Assembly: GCA_022705945.1 (NCBI GenBank)
Contig: JAKJDL010000001.1
Location: 1-53,046 of the forward strand
DNA length: 53,046 nt
Source of the DNA: Candidatus Omnitrophota bacterium
GTDB taxonomy: Bacteria > Omnitrophota > Omnitrophia > Omnitrophales > Aquincolibacteriaceae
Direction: 5' to 3'
In this document: positions 24,001 through 25,201 of the stretch, one piece after another
How positions within the stretch are numbered: position 1 is the stretch's first letter
How the letters are laid out: every line of letters begins with the position of its first letter
Position numbers and translations under genes: made by a program
The notes under the pieces: model-generated
Databases searched by the model: none
What the model was told of the DNA's origin: nothing
The model's input: the letters and a program-made list of their open reading frames with translations, nothing else

Positions 24001-24622
24001 CTTCATCCTTCGCCTTGAAGCTGAGCGCATCAACATAAGCGGCCCGGTTCTCTTCATAAAGTTCGGGATCTTCGACGCCATTTAAAAGAACCGGTGTCCG
24101 CTCCACGATCGCGAGATATTCGGGACCCGTCAGACGTCCTTCGCGGAGGAAATAATCCGCAACATTCTTCCGCGCCTGCTGATTCGGGAAAAAGGAAAAG
24201 AGTTCCGTGTAGAGCTCCCCTGTCGCGCCTTCCAGATTGACGAGCCCGAGCTCATACTTTTCGTTGAAGTGGCGGATGATATTCGCAATGTTGCGCTGGG
24301 CTTCTTCGTTAATATGAGCATCCTGGATATGGATCACAAGGGCATCGCGTTTTCCCTTGAAAGAGGATTTGACGGAGCCGTAGGCATCCGGAAGATCGGG
24401 CCGGTCCGCGATAAGAGAAACAGGGAGGGCACCGGAACCCGCGGGCTGAACCAACTGCGTCTGAGAGACAGCCGCCTGAGTCTGAGCGTCGGAAAAACCG
24501 GTATCAAAAACGATCGAAGTAAAAGTGAAGACGACAACCGTGAAGAGAGCAACTGTACGCAACCAAGGCTTATGTTCCGGCTGTTGCAAGGTCATCATGG
24601 TTCGGATTGCCGTCCTTTCCAT
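1..24622 (-). CDS. Giant multidomain envelope protein, at least 8,207 residues, C-terminus beyond the window
   Basis: A single minus-strand frame stays open from an ATG at 24622 to the first base of the window. I translated it at many points (near 24620, 21180, 19500, 18950, 17520, 13680, 9000, 5900, 5770, 3300 and 2) and the phase is the same everywhere, with no stop. No other minus-strand frame in the region holds more than about 130 codons. The N-terminus has a signal-like hydrophobic helix (about residues 20-40) ending Phe-Ser-Asp-Ala. Then come a Tiki/ChaN-like domain, an Ala/Pro linker (about 880-910), a full SecA-like motor, an internal lipobox and membrane helices, long Glu/Ala/Lys-rich helical stretches with TolC-like character, a short tandem repeat, and several membrane clusters from about 6165 on. 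An ATG-ATG pair at 24598 is an alternative start; it has AAAGGA about 14 nt upstream, while the 24622 ATG has no clear Shine-Dalgarno sequence. Proteins of this size are known from Omnitrophota. The role is unknown; cell-surface attachment, secretion or predation are guesses. Confidence 0.95.
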   Translation of the reverse strand, partial: MERTAIRTMMTLQQPEHKPWLRTVALFTVVVFTFTSIVFDTGFSDAQTQAAVSQTQLVQPAGSGALPVSLIADRPDLPDAYGSVKSSFKGKRDALVIHIQDAHINEEAQRNIANIIRHFNEKYELGLVNLEGATGELYTELFSFFPNQQARKNVADYFLREGRLTGPEYLAIVERTPVLLNGVEDPELYEENRAAYVDALSFKAKDEEILAQLAKLLTGVSRFVFPEEIRDLNRRRSNFQEGGREMVGYVRCLVELAHKNRVSLDDYPNMRSLLELVDLEKQVDFDKAEKEVDLLIQDLKKLVSREKLTRFLTNTVHFRMNKMKRSQYYGYLQDEVKSAFRSQANEAALKEQYANVLSYISYMRLYDSVDVAIFDEIDRLEKAVKGRLFTTPEQAQLDRVIRIHDIYQKMFEFTLTKQDAEFYYTYQDEFKAATFSDFLKPLIKKHHFSYGLPSQLEILDRDLPRVERFYEAALKRDRVLIERAVEKTAERGARISAIVTGGFHTPGIERYLREKDISYIVVAPRITKAIDQKRESALYDAALREAPLSIENVLNEAFLQPKSGVLNDPRFQLAAWRMILAKGTQVDFSSFKSDAMLYFPLVAAVTVLMAESPAAAKESYDDLKAAVGELAAGDRVYFDEFVSRFDPARMIPINGRPTLWIPTGDKDRRYMAFSLSEKGKALKPSEIAGIVRSSFSSIEFPATGQTLSFCFVREYQVPEQAMVRSELRADALPTETVEAGAARAAEAARAKAAAEQVVYERNLDIYMKAGFGVPAEVEDNPKVAATFRAILVNANFSDKIGALGDTGAYEAILAAENDEIKAQNRVLWLLRYYSADTIRERVPRLLALNVPVNSYTMTMGADRNAFDKAVEDYVARRSARKATKAAAELPPAATIAPAAAPAPQTEAPPAEPAERERQKVAEQAKIEEVRPVLAEYTGFLEKWLSVQDARTDAAQKLWGQIGAVLKKVKELAPGAKLFGKNGSERTASEELNYIKAIPAREERARLRKDRDSATSAENQKRLREYDAIATEVFIAEDQWRSKGGFKADLNVATEEGARMAAGYLVFLRNRTAVLMTDVQKRMQVGERREDIERDILPLALALINESLAVGIKERPTPEQTVGAIALLKGKIAEQFTGEGKGHEVAMAAFVKALFGEGCHVATATEPLAEAALNQFLPAFEALGLTAGVVTDKQTPDEKRTNYRKSITYGTMSRFGFDYLLDNTGVEAPVQAQGLHHLLVDEIDKCLIDEARIPLVLSGGASEPLSAGDQAKLKRIDAAVRRVIALSGQAGQGIYYELRIAGEAVTDQEIAQAVKDGKLVYAGEIVMTEAGYNRLRQFLDELNQSDLQNDVVGMPAYVRLDNALAVNVEAVNAAQERAGSRVRYQNDSFTKDGKGGYILQEGEVKSTDEQTGRVTDRRYSKGIHQAIEAKEATDVREDTGTMASITQQEYVGLYDGFTGLTATARASAPTFFESYGLEVVEIPTRLEVPRKDEADLGYRTKEEKYDAIVAGLVQLYEEKGELSPVLIGTVSVEETGILVAKLRAKLAVEGILIQQLTGSAELDGPANEGLGDERAILGRAGNKNVITVSPIAGRGTDIKILQNINRILDESEGLYVIGTERSASSRIDAQLAGRTSRTSTARMHLKTRDAGRSRFYWSLEDGIFMDPANESEADVVRGYLTSDRPLTDSERADIARQIQLIQQRTETNTAATLRELNGFAQTANRHRQAFYDLRRRIIDAARAVNVDPETVIQISMMLDAQWEAYLEKADHLKAVSSIKAQLLQMQEGQMKPQHLIFAQDAEKAFMEIFDGESFDIPKSQRNVGILEMIVNGTLLPGVKKELPQAVYRAAREFRDGLDRRLEEAKGAQIIKFPVLKALRAAAVAAFLFLAGCANHVDRVFGDSGRQVTAQAVADPSKFVVNGLIGLGVAAGAWVLVKLYKSRRTIGGFIGTAGSAIGKSLRQTGHDFVRDFKRADKKVIIQRAILPVGVGALAAGAVLLMAPVSAPVIGAATFLFVFFAFTALAIRSIVETKGTARWKKAGQILHGLNSFAGLGAGIGVGNVLMPPVAEKREVVSQAHQQQMEMLVRVKREALLQQLKHVPSVLNESFDLENAIRAATTLPALAMLAPKVMALVAEHARASPSQQTTATAVQEKKAEEAATEISAEEALRAQAVEDARIAAERAAEEAARAQQENLMEDYVAFVNRTSPDIPAGAQREAFKDRAIELRKTIKNEADLEKIKADLTALAREMILEEESRALEEEPAAAPALTIDERIAAILDPDPERADDIAQVEHYIAEDLAKVADAAKREQAVGMAQDILEGLRSGTINSRDDLESRIGEIRAFLEQKPLRATADQDAAQAALDAELAKVIGGFRDLLNQRARLAGDPEKLATHNAEIDAFRMTILRAIMEGEDTSVPKSNRTIFFNWNKPWDRAQSNRAAMERKIASGDVRVNPAYREHIRSLAVRVNTIAPQIVAVVPGEMTLRDLPAAEVMAAEASGGALNAVMGNPLTASSETATRVWVKAAEQTKPTVLSEYEEKEEQLFNDYGVPPEKRMVVRAQLQDAYLSLKTGASTPDEAIEIAEAELKASGYKLPEAKRGPGTNAGKVARAGAVAAGDIVTRRLVVARDAVAAMDAPMPTTMGGTMVEYLRRSPDVASSYLRDVSAQILADSWSFWSRAFTIDVMVERNLMPADLPLYQTRHGLNEVVAVDWNGLNWGNAGNGNVFIGRQDYEEVRTPVHGDSFTDDDGNVLHSVTEYKTTYLPGHVTPVSSEVTVDLGHGRSAPANQFAGRYNEFASNRKLMAALGVAGVAPYELATNKAYQKQSGFISYLAGNWDQGLSEKFSGATPDEAANAIGDAVRVASARLAKTRPGQPLDILNNPNDAALVTWLARARMIEEKTGKRVYTESVKQRDWEAKAVGRLEVYNSETSKERGIARASAAVERASRKQVENQGLADIVVIFNQIARLNGELESTRDGISRIEEGLRALEHPEFLKPDQDSKRSMESRLTDLKLRESILLNTRAIYEQRLKLVLGRGPSVPSGIEVSTITFAEVNRITKEFGLGPRLIAGALAKDEAQLHLALKQAASMEGTQLVVALPQVSWDILRAVGYYSLGDKLTVDLIRADFNFSLDRLRAEKMKDEQLEAEIYRIIGKIKDLQDEQATLQRMFTQEKALLQHLKTVRENREKLLREIETQPALVRYRDRQWVTAVIELKNARDKEIGAELGISLLEARLMDPAEFESAVSESLGKLKESLPEEERAVFERALENFGLREDGKREPLASDDVLLERAEALAEIVLPQNSTDFDMVRMERVMDVLSLSMRYWLQTFIEKADADKLDSETMNVFSIYVTAAMGYGFGQESYGDVIDAAAADELRITLGAGVRLAFGPEFWARKDAKQLAVAAARRMLEMNDQQMKNIVEGLVGTVAHQQKLLESKDRELANIQGQNEGLRKKAREELQTKSDETGRQLEQNSADVRIELASGQVEESTAQAALESVRNNLIRSFVKLQQLALPDGREWDTIMALMKDDAEAGLAAADPELAGSYLVDTGQLQAWQSLQAKKMLSPFGAIQSESGEITAAGYATISGLGEKAGNLRENLAKRERFFTRDIDSKKAREKKANEALQKLKEKAEKERMTPRGVSKRTREKLDAARKAHAEAQAALDQANEGLEFFKISLAKLAEAKDALAQVTAKSELTGEEKEARIMKAIYACLHADIAYLRTGLAADKPGLFLKEFQAIREAVGTISDIADIENILLILDGGVWKVKAGIRAEELAKWTLGVNIGYSVSFRGDKDMEMTGVRVGVTPFFALLPYAADGVLDQIPLVGDAAGWLLGVDQSPRERKINQMALAVGMGLRGAEDALNRMESQVKSDETEYAYFVRQYELIQGLEATVETWKRAVDVVLDTHSIVNHIQSRDPNTIARAKRQALQLNEKLLNIQAHRRTLEIRLRQLGVTDLTKLKVAPTPEIQKLIDALRRGRADVLAFVDETEKLRTTDEDGRPAIGPAGIAEKTTSVQNLMAQAEAAIRDADENWRLMAGVTSSGFFSESPWDSPVRIDILNRQRVDHFNQDGKVEGYAMEDAIMEPRSILFTIKPEELFFGYTKYQYRISAENARLEAITLSKDKEAEIAVLILEYEGELARVEFLARREGIEVSELLSRYQDLDRSSGATRTDKEKVRDIEYNTVVHYFEARLALSEALTKLTGAAGFRIDAVSLENSGVATVGTSGGLENVMRKLRGFEKSQTENWSEYVKAHPESVIHAGELDKAVLAAKAARWQFKQLWAQVGMEDGQVTAAIGLRARLLGDAAPHRRKGEAVEQEAITLDMVRDRNRYEHDLDALIRDFETTAEQARITYEDFERLSERLSSNRDKITGSEKGVDDTVDLLRDWIQSMSASWAASQSHMESGVKLIAFLLRNNIDPASVGLTLVPVKEAQEAVKSQIDAAIPSGEIDRSQARPAVQEGPVAEKPGDGIVTRKEAGLDQYPKDLRINFISGDTLEDKSDSGVAANFKDGSTVAGLIFGIMLPTAAVPTDANVLQWRGRYLENILDVFSKNHAERPAETEANRRTLKAFLEAETESKLLRSLFPPISSDPTRPNLEASWAQDYPALRVDPNDEEALKAGGVDLPVLGFFNYLSLKVEQAYGLEEFPTDFRRRVPAVKTREDADRWFIAVYRDLPKAMGIMNKVNRQFSTKYNLNDSDEFGDVWGFAFYCHLNNIEVTEENYLAHRTGIEEISKNFSLNKDWRSVHDFHLISDVTKSYLEAGARAFAIAKGRVDSEGNVHMERQPHMEMESWSNIQAFTSAMRQSGIPAEQWDKVAYCLARLRDRFDWIQIRLAPGQTIDQWKTAHPGIEVRESKVGQGEKERTVYYERTDILELTDEEILKEPGAYRAREADELLKLHEAGKITLSEKSVRNLKEQRADSIDEVRKGKRLGRAMGLLPNLLLGTGFELNSEREEWLNRGLDANLTSILDTLDVVMVLADQLSTVGISPEDGETTVGDLYDIARDNTGKVFGLFMAVAKELGSERNPWRDFFNDDATIKDAGLVRRYFVLRVDPTAREKGADYLEATDVSGAFKAMTPRQKEIEVEAFLREFVLREAAEMMSTAQRIIQDEGVGEETKGRLENELQRINEKKDAQGRRVAPTLEDIEALRSIVVPVFGFNEWVQKAERYFKAIQFNRLPLPNRSNLISEMENLDTLNYELKKANPKAREITPEEYYAQVREYMRSRNAPEQLADAKGIVDGFVWATAEEKQRMKAEIDRKGNAEIPFAEAAGRVRALALSYALKSNDRLFNLQAFAAQVKKLAKAELLIQSAHLLYEDQELVEGDISSILSLVMSKGGEAAALSDAAELEKMKGVFRTLVFADSNSEGFRRLQQEYPQIQKSFPELLVKRLNERGKGNIFVRSASWGYGVTPDQYTLESVKTTMPEVGDAMVNGFVSKLKEIQDAREEGLDGADPASAVDYIYRWIGNAAFVQAVQKNQHGEFIPYSRVEAEILDLRNSSEYLYSLKIAQEVKFSPAYRTLNRNANYGGRENVDMNLIRTINGNYLSVFRVPFGLQGAQNVDTDMWWYDIYQTIEQLKVSEKQGDTVRERALTDREKSDLQMKVMIAVSSAQQRIRSLRLESVADQQAYEAGLAELDKVLPGMLKSLADDLIRNYVSDRALKASRTAGSDIAGLVDARQQQRIARIKERKAEFEQQSYTAVVSEIKKNINTRFKELFPDLELTREMETDALGYIVGSGYSVDEAVWYVGYIRDKLIKFLNEQRVDRPFRWGDSRDLALLDGFGQSILDRTAGLSKEKIDEQFAGVKTELALREKLGKFLDEVQYPFDNDRARQIEIDRLAKRAVDATFEPQQHVTRWTDLSKEILRLFESSEKLTADDIVRVLYIADGMIDLGVAAMPKTPQDPAQVSNAVRSAFAWIADPEGNGGPYLEGTYSYDHFTDKSFWSALRRSNPLEHQLWKLASDSAEMERFYQRNSAARVFSEKNPRRSDESESEYNLRIIHGFFLQRLAENAKNMASENGGLSVADIYYFNSIINSLARAMVRHEKAADAEGVLVPDKIPAPINDASPLFLLSRETAFVTGPLQRMGVEGILQEIFGYSDRENSKQNLASASVLSSKTAAIASRELFPKIEEASPVDESDRTPVLKWLRPDKYGLGRALWIGLSVFSIFGVISLLWRFSYTDRSKLKWYNPKTWRTFYGVHGDPDQRFPAYTHEDEPDQTKDKPDQTKDKPDQTKDKPDQTKDKPDQTMSPRANNRLAFVRHMILMALLHGTVGMVTMSLLAAGMQYAGGALFGIAPLIMGGLPWFLTAVVTAFFIKIFSHKTGITKPLILALVLTSPLGMGGMVLWSTLIVNAFTYVMLQRDVFKPHIGMYVVGLLPLSVLAVLGLWFGGALAGFGAMGLLPAAGTFLLAYPQFIVVGSVFVLLRLLIGVDKFGGAESVNVASVGAPDVINPGKPGTIWHWIRKFVLIDAAGNVDAVVDQQAKAGDDWNKENFTSYNAGDFEDAGFNAFKQELNSRSGALASIKDVLMDLVVANLPAGQDVRALDKKQLAEIFTNLLRDRRLFNRIVQAFRSGAFKSAAPLTVEQLLMFKPLLITLLQPGDLSDDQLAVFDIKPKEIKPADKKEIDPEKLLEDLQAFGRMCIKQSFPDMIWKALPQSMQDADVETISLKNQLIQGLMNDGFSENKAKKMIQDLLGDNGLVINLVPFYWDLTAIEAGLESITRTFMGNHHLPEDFKMVIHFNHAKVKDMVTRGKIIDMVLKTKFAPLKEQLGDRLVFLLSDGAGEGMRKPVHVIATTGYSQENSDGTSPDKVLGPDVVSNYKVTTKGMRYRLGSPRASLEADLLEAKMEALWAAEKLLSGFEKEAQDDPENAEKAGLAQAARRARDKAEADLDKFRSGMLLRQSYPELVKNIEEALTARENAREKANKKGATREDKQALSLAEEKLAELMPNCPKVLKSPYFNGIFSFSFRFSENDLFRESDKESAFFGLPRVFENIMGNKNALNDDLLVRVAKHLQRETYDPNDRREAGFKKKLKVAADAEDAVLLRTLLGELLSPAANFSKNKNRNAIIVKVVTAALNEVYATDTDIDNKYALSDISAPASQTSHQEHNRRVLEQVYQGMLEVSPSRGVLQFVPWNEAKYFPEVTQMKNAKIRLTTDSGNYAGFKAILKLTVAAVKRPDVYLFQGTLSYHSVKAAAWWFGGKIAQVFMELIPIAFARLIGYARPFGKYYTKDEDVHAILGRPRPGLPWGGHFSRMHIFSEFLQMVVNAELAVMEEAAEALGEELEMNGEELWALQNRLQIHLNDFKGGMKILARFKKLMREQGQEFFSSHTTMTRDEFQKILSKVFIALNGEDEMTAAAASDLFIQLHHVKKYLPALRRFKDEQKNNPDVKIGKDLRPLLRFFPEAVLRGFEFSFFEDQAKTFDEIKEHLEKKAILVVDVFGIPMIVDDRDQNIILEFYKVLHKWSPLNDIPTDFAKKAGSFAIGPQSTFHNDLAVLGLTSTFIWFVSIGVGLLLRFGLPGLFGFSYLPLAALLGNIVLALVVLLPFAGIAISRLGRTWRIFMQNTGKDFHVAKLVAPVTVLFSTLFFYIIKDLPAALAQLITSASYMIRLLTIAPYQRWLAQRQKLFDSRGIADPAPPAQPITESIKFREIMSNGYIFSAVSVAFLLTTWLFVVKMATPLILGVWLVAGLVLIGGGFFLARYLMTKKNIDKEHKQLLGKGWEDAEGNYDWYFGRGDRPWMLKGAWATKARPSGFIADDFVVDENGALVIIKKINAKLAAGNMEGLDDIEKMLLKAAEKDGKLLIDLEKPDASSLAKAMNVVLASFKDPAASNTDEGIKARREMLRKHFDGGIRELEGIVLNRGHIFWKNMLGGFDQYQIQFGIFALLFTLGFVVLVWAGLPVVAPVALSATVLNIIVSVLLSPFAIYATGQVFQESYLRYGFRIFGVLALGLTMVSRVSGFMQSIFGLIWQSVQSGVYMVQGAVLFLADSGGGPIGTAIPASGAVSTAILEFLTIGVSLLGLVGIGLLICNLIIKPFYRKLRPAKSDPIGPALSPAPPSGGGVAETPASATADTPVETVQPQGEAPAHVSAEGLSDKILKALKERSWSPENPTDPKRVKYPVNLKYRVVKGGQGHWVGVENPGRADKEYRETSGKGKLQVDPGPVLEGPTAKESEAVAKWRAEQELFRLNVDGTEVGVN
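480..2125 (-). other. Membrane-helix clusters B and C near the left edge of the giant protein
   Basis: Residues about 7500-7715 hold roughly six hydrophobic helices, and about 7880-8050 hold another six. They are separated by a soluble stretch (about 7715-7880). After the last cluster comes a Pro/Ser/Ala-rich linker (about 8060-8110) and a basic, glycine-rich soluble stretch that leaves the window at residue 8207. Upstream, at 7091-7095, is an Asp-Thr-Asp-Ile-Asp sequence followed about 35 residues later by Val-Leu-Gln-Phe, which loosely recalls a GT-A glycosyltransferase DxD site beside membrane helices, but the match is weak. Confidence 0.6.
5310..6120 (-). other. Membrane-helix cluster A of the giant protein
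   Basis: Residues about 6165-6440 hold one hydrophobic helix near 6170-6190, the charged repeat spacer, and then about six hydrophobic stretches rich in Leu, Gly, Ala and Val (for example around 6265-6290, 6300-6330, 6350-6375 and 6390-6435). The region is integral-membrane in character, unlike the helical soluble stretches on either side. I recognise no transporter or enzyme family. Confidence 0.7.
5865..5969 (-). repeat. 21-bp tandem repeat, five copies, coding for PDQTKDK
   Basis: The plus strand carries five head-to-tail 21-bp units starting at 5865, 5886, 5907, 5928 and 5949. The first four are identical and the last has a few changes. Because 21 is a multiple of three the repeat keeps the giant reading frame open and adds seven residues per copy (Pro-Asp-Gln-Thr-Lys-Asp-Lys). 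It forms a charged, proline-containing spacer between a single membrane helix (about residues 6165-6190) and a dense membrane cluster (from about 6262). Near-identical copies suggest recent slippage, so copy number may vary between strains. Confidence 0.95.
11723..15985 (-). other. TolC/OEP-like helical modules in the giant protein
   Basis: Residues about 2880-4300 are dominated by long amphipathic helices broken by short glycine-rich, strand-like pieces of the kind seen in outer-membrane efflux proteins. Examples are a helix ending Ala-Leu-Pro-Gln-Val near 3090, a segment Asp-Leu-Ile-Arg-Ala-Asp-Phe-Asn-Phe-Ser-Leu leading into a long coiled-coil-like hairpin, a strand-like Leu-Gly-Ala-Gly-Val-Arg-Leu-Ala-Phe-Gly near 3395 followed by another hairpin, and a further round near 3785-4290. 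The alternation of strand-like and paired-helix segments is what a TolC protomer shows, repeated at least twice here. It is a resemblance in pattern, not an alignment, and simple coiled coil cannot be excluded. Confidence 0.4.
18560..19020 (-). other. Internal lipobox-like sequence and membrane-helix cluster in the giant protein
   Basis: Directly after the SecA-like scaffold, residues about 1868-2021 start with a basic stretch, an Ala-rich hydrophobic run and Phe-Leu-Phe-Leu-Ala-Gly-Cys (Cys1891), which is a textbook bacterial lipobox at a position where no protein should have one. Two to four hydrophobic helices follow (about 1912-1930 and 1970-2020). This reads like the N-terminus of a separate lipoprotein gene fused behind a SecA-derived gene. 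Whether the Cys is ever processed is unknown. If the N-terminal helix and these segments all insert, the SecA-like part and the helical middle lie on defined sides of the inner membrane. Confidence 0.6.
19190..21400 (-). other. Domain of the giant protein: complete SecA-like translocase motor
   Basis: Residues about 1075-1811 follow SecA from NBD1 to the helical scaffold. Walker A reads Thr-Gly-Glu-Gly-Lys-Gly (Lys1140); SecA has Thr after the Lys, here Gly1141. The Tyr-Gly-Thr...Gly-Phe-Asp-Tyr-Leu block is followed by Val-Asp-Glu-Ile-Asp (1239-1243, Walker B) and Leu-Ile-Asp-Glu-Ala-Arg. The PPXD exit carries Thr-Gly-Arg...Arg-Arg-Tyr-Ser-Lys-Gly-Ile-His-Gln-Ala-Ile-Glu. NBD2 has Ala-Gly-Arg-Gly-Thr-Asp-Ile (Gly1592-Asp1596), Ile-Gly-Thr-Glu-Arg, and a motif VI Gly-Arg-Thr-Ser-Arg (Arg1633, Arg1636) in place of the usual Gly-Arg-Ala-Gly-Arg, with about ten extra residues before the Ser-Arg-Phe-Tyr block. 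The scaffold (Arg-Gln...Arg-Arg-Arg-Ile) and a Trp-containing helix like the SecA wing segment follow. The Walker A threonine/serine that binds Mg-ATP is replaced, so ATPase activity is uncertain. Confidence 0.88.
23003..24415 (-). other. Domain of the giant protein: Tiki/TraB/ChaN-like region
   Basis: Residues about 70-540 of the giant protein. The visible family marks are an early Ile-Gln-Asp-Ala-His with His103, a following Leu-Glu-Gly-Ala-Thr-Gly, and a late Thr-Gly-Gly-Phe-His at 500-504 (His504) followed by a strand and Val-Ala-Pro-Arg. The Tiki superfamily (TraB, ChaN, TIKI) is recognised by an early GxxH/ExxH-type motif, an acidic residue and a late GxxH motif, which matches this spacing. 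Known members are metal-dependent peptidases or haem-binding lipoproteins. Placed directly after a signal-like helix it would be periplasmic or on the outer surface. The assignment rests on motifs only; the function is not established. Confidence 0.55.
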
Positions 24623-25130
24623 TTTATGTATTTATGTAATTCAGAAGTAAGGATCTATTCGTCTATATTATTGAAACTTTTTTTAGACTCTTAAAAACCT
24701 AATTATAAATATACACAATCACTTTATGTATGTCAAATAAATGTTAATTTTTTTTAAGGTTGTAAACTGTTTAATAGCAAGTAGTTAGATAAAATTAAAA
24801 AAATTTTTACAAATATTTTGACTTATCTATTAAATTTTATAGCAATATAGAACTATGATACTTGTTATGGATACTGCCGGAATCGGTTTCAGAACTATTT
24901 TCTATCCCAACGCTTCTGCGTTCAGGAAAATCAAAAAGAACTTGTGAAACCGCATCCAGCTTCTTAACTTGATTCAACAATAGCTAAACATATTTACCAG
25001 CTTGAAAAAAAGTATTAAATAATAAGTTTGTCCGATAAAAACATTAGAAGGAAAGTGTCGGGGGAGAAAAAAGCGGAGGAATTAAAATTACCAAATAAAA
25101 TTACCAAATAAAACCCGGGCAATCGGTGTC
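24623..25130. other. AT-rich intergenic island with no convincing gene
   Basis: About 500 bases between the giant gene and the antiporter terminator, strongly A/T-rich. Besides the giant-gene promoter it holds a 13-bp direct repeat (TTACCAAATAAAA twice in tandem near 25088-25113) and a less A/T-rich structured patch at 24884-24952: an 8-bp inverted repeat (CGGTTTCA...TGAAACCG) enclosing a perfect 5-bp hairpin (AACGC-TTCT-GCGTT, 24909-24922). A 30-codon plus-strand ORF (24855-24947) overlaps the patch but has no ribosome binding site. I assign no function. Confidence 0.5.
24708..24736 (-). promoter_or_regulatory. Sigma70-like promoter of the giant gene
   Basis: On the minus strand a perfect TTGACA (24731-24736) is followed by a 17-bp spacer and TATATT (24708-24713), one base off consensus, with another A/T-rich hexamer (TATAAT, 24702-24707) just downstream. 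Transcription would start near 24700, leaving a leader of about 78 nt to the ATG at 24622. The whole surrounding 250 bp is very A/T-rich, unlike the genes. Confidence 0.6.
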
Positions 25131-25173
25131 AAAAAAAGACGCGTTTCATTTATCTGTATCCCCTGAAATGCGG
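25131..25173 (-). terminator. Rho-independent terminator of the antiporter gene
   Basis: On the minus strand, about 30 nt past the antiporter stop, an 8-bp stem (GCATTTCA with TGAAACGC, one mismatch) around a 15-nt loop is followed within two bases by seven T residues. This separates the antiporter from the giant gene. Confidence 0.5.
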
Positions 25174-25201
25174 TTTCCAGCCATCATCTGTCAGGCTGAT
25201 T

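Noticed and set aside
23027-24085. Plus-strand ORF of 352 codons
   Set aside because: Mirror image of the Tiki-like domain; no recognisable motif. It arises from the codon pattern of the giant gene.
1-24622. Several separate genes instead of one giant gene
   Set aside because: The same frame is open at every checkpoint and there is no stop or intergenic gap. The internal lipobox looks like an old gene start, but the upstream frame reads straight through it.
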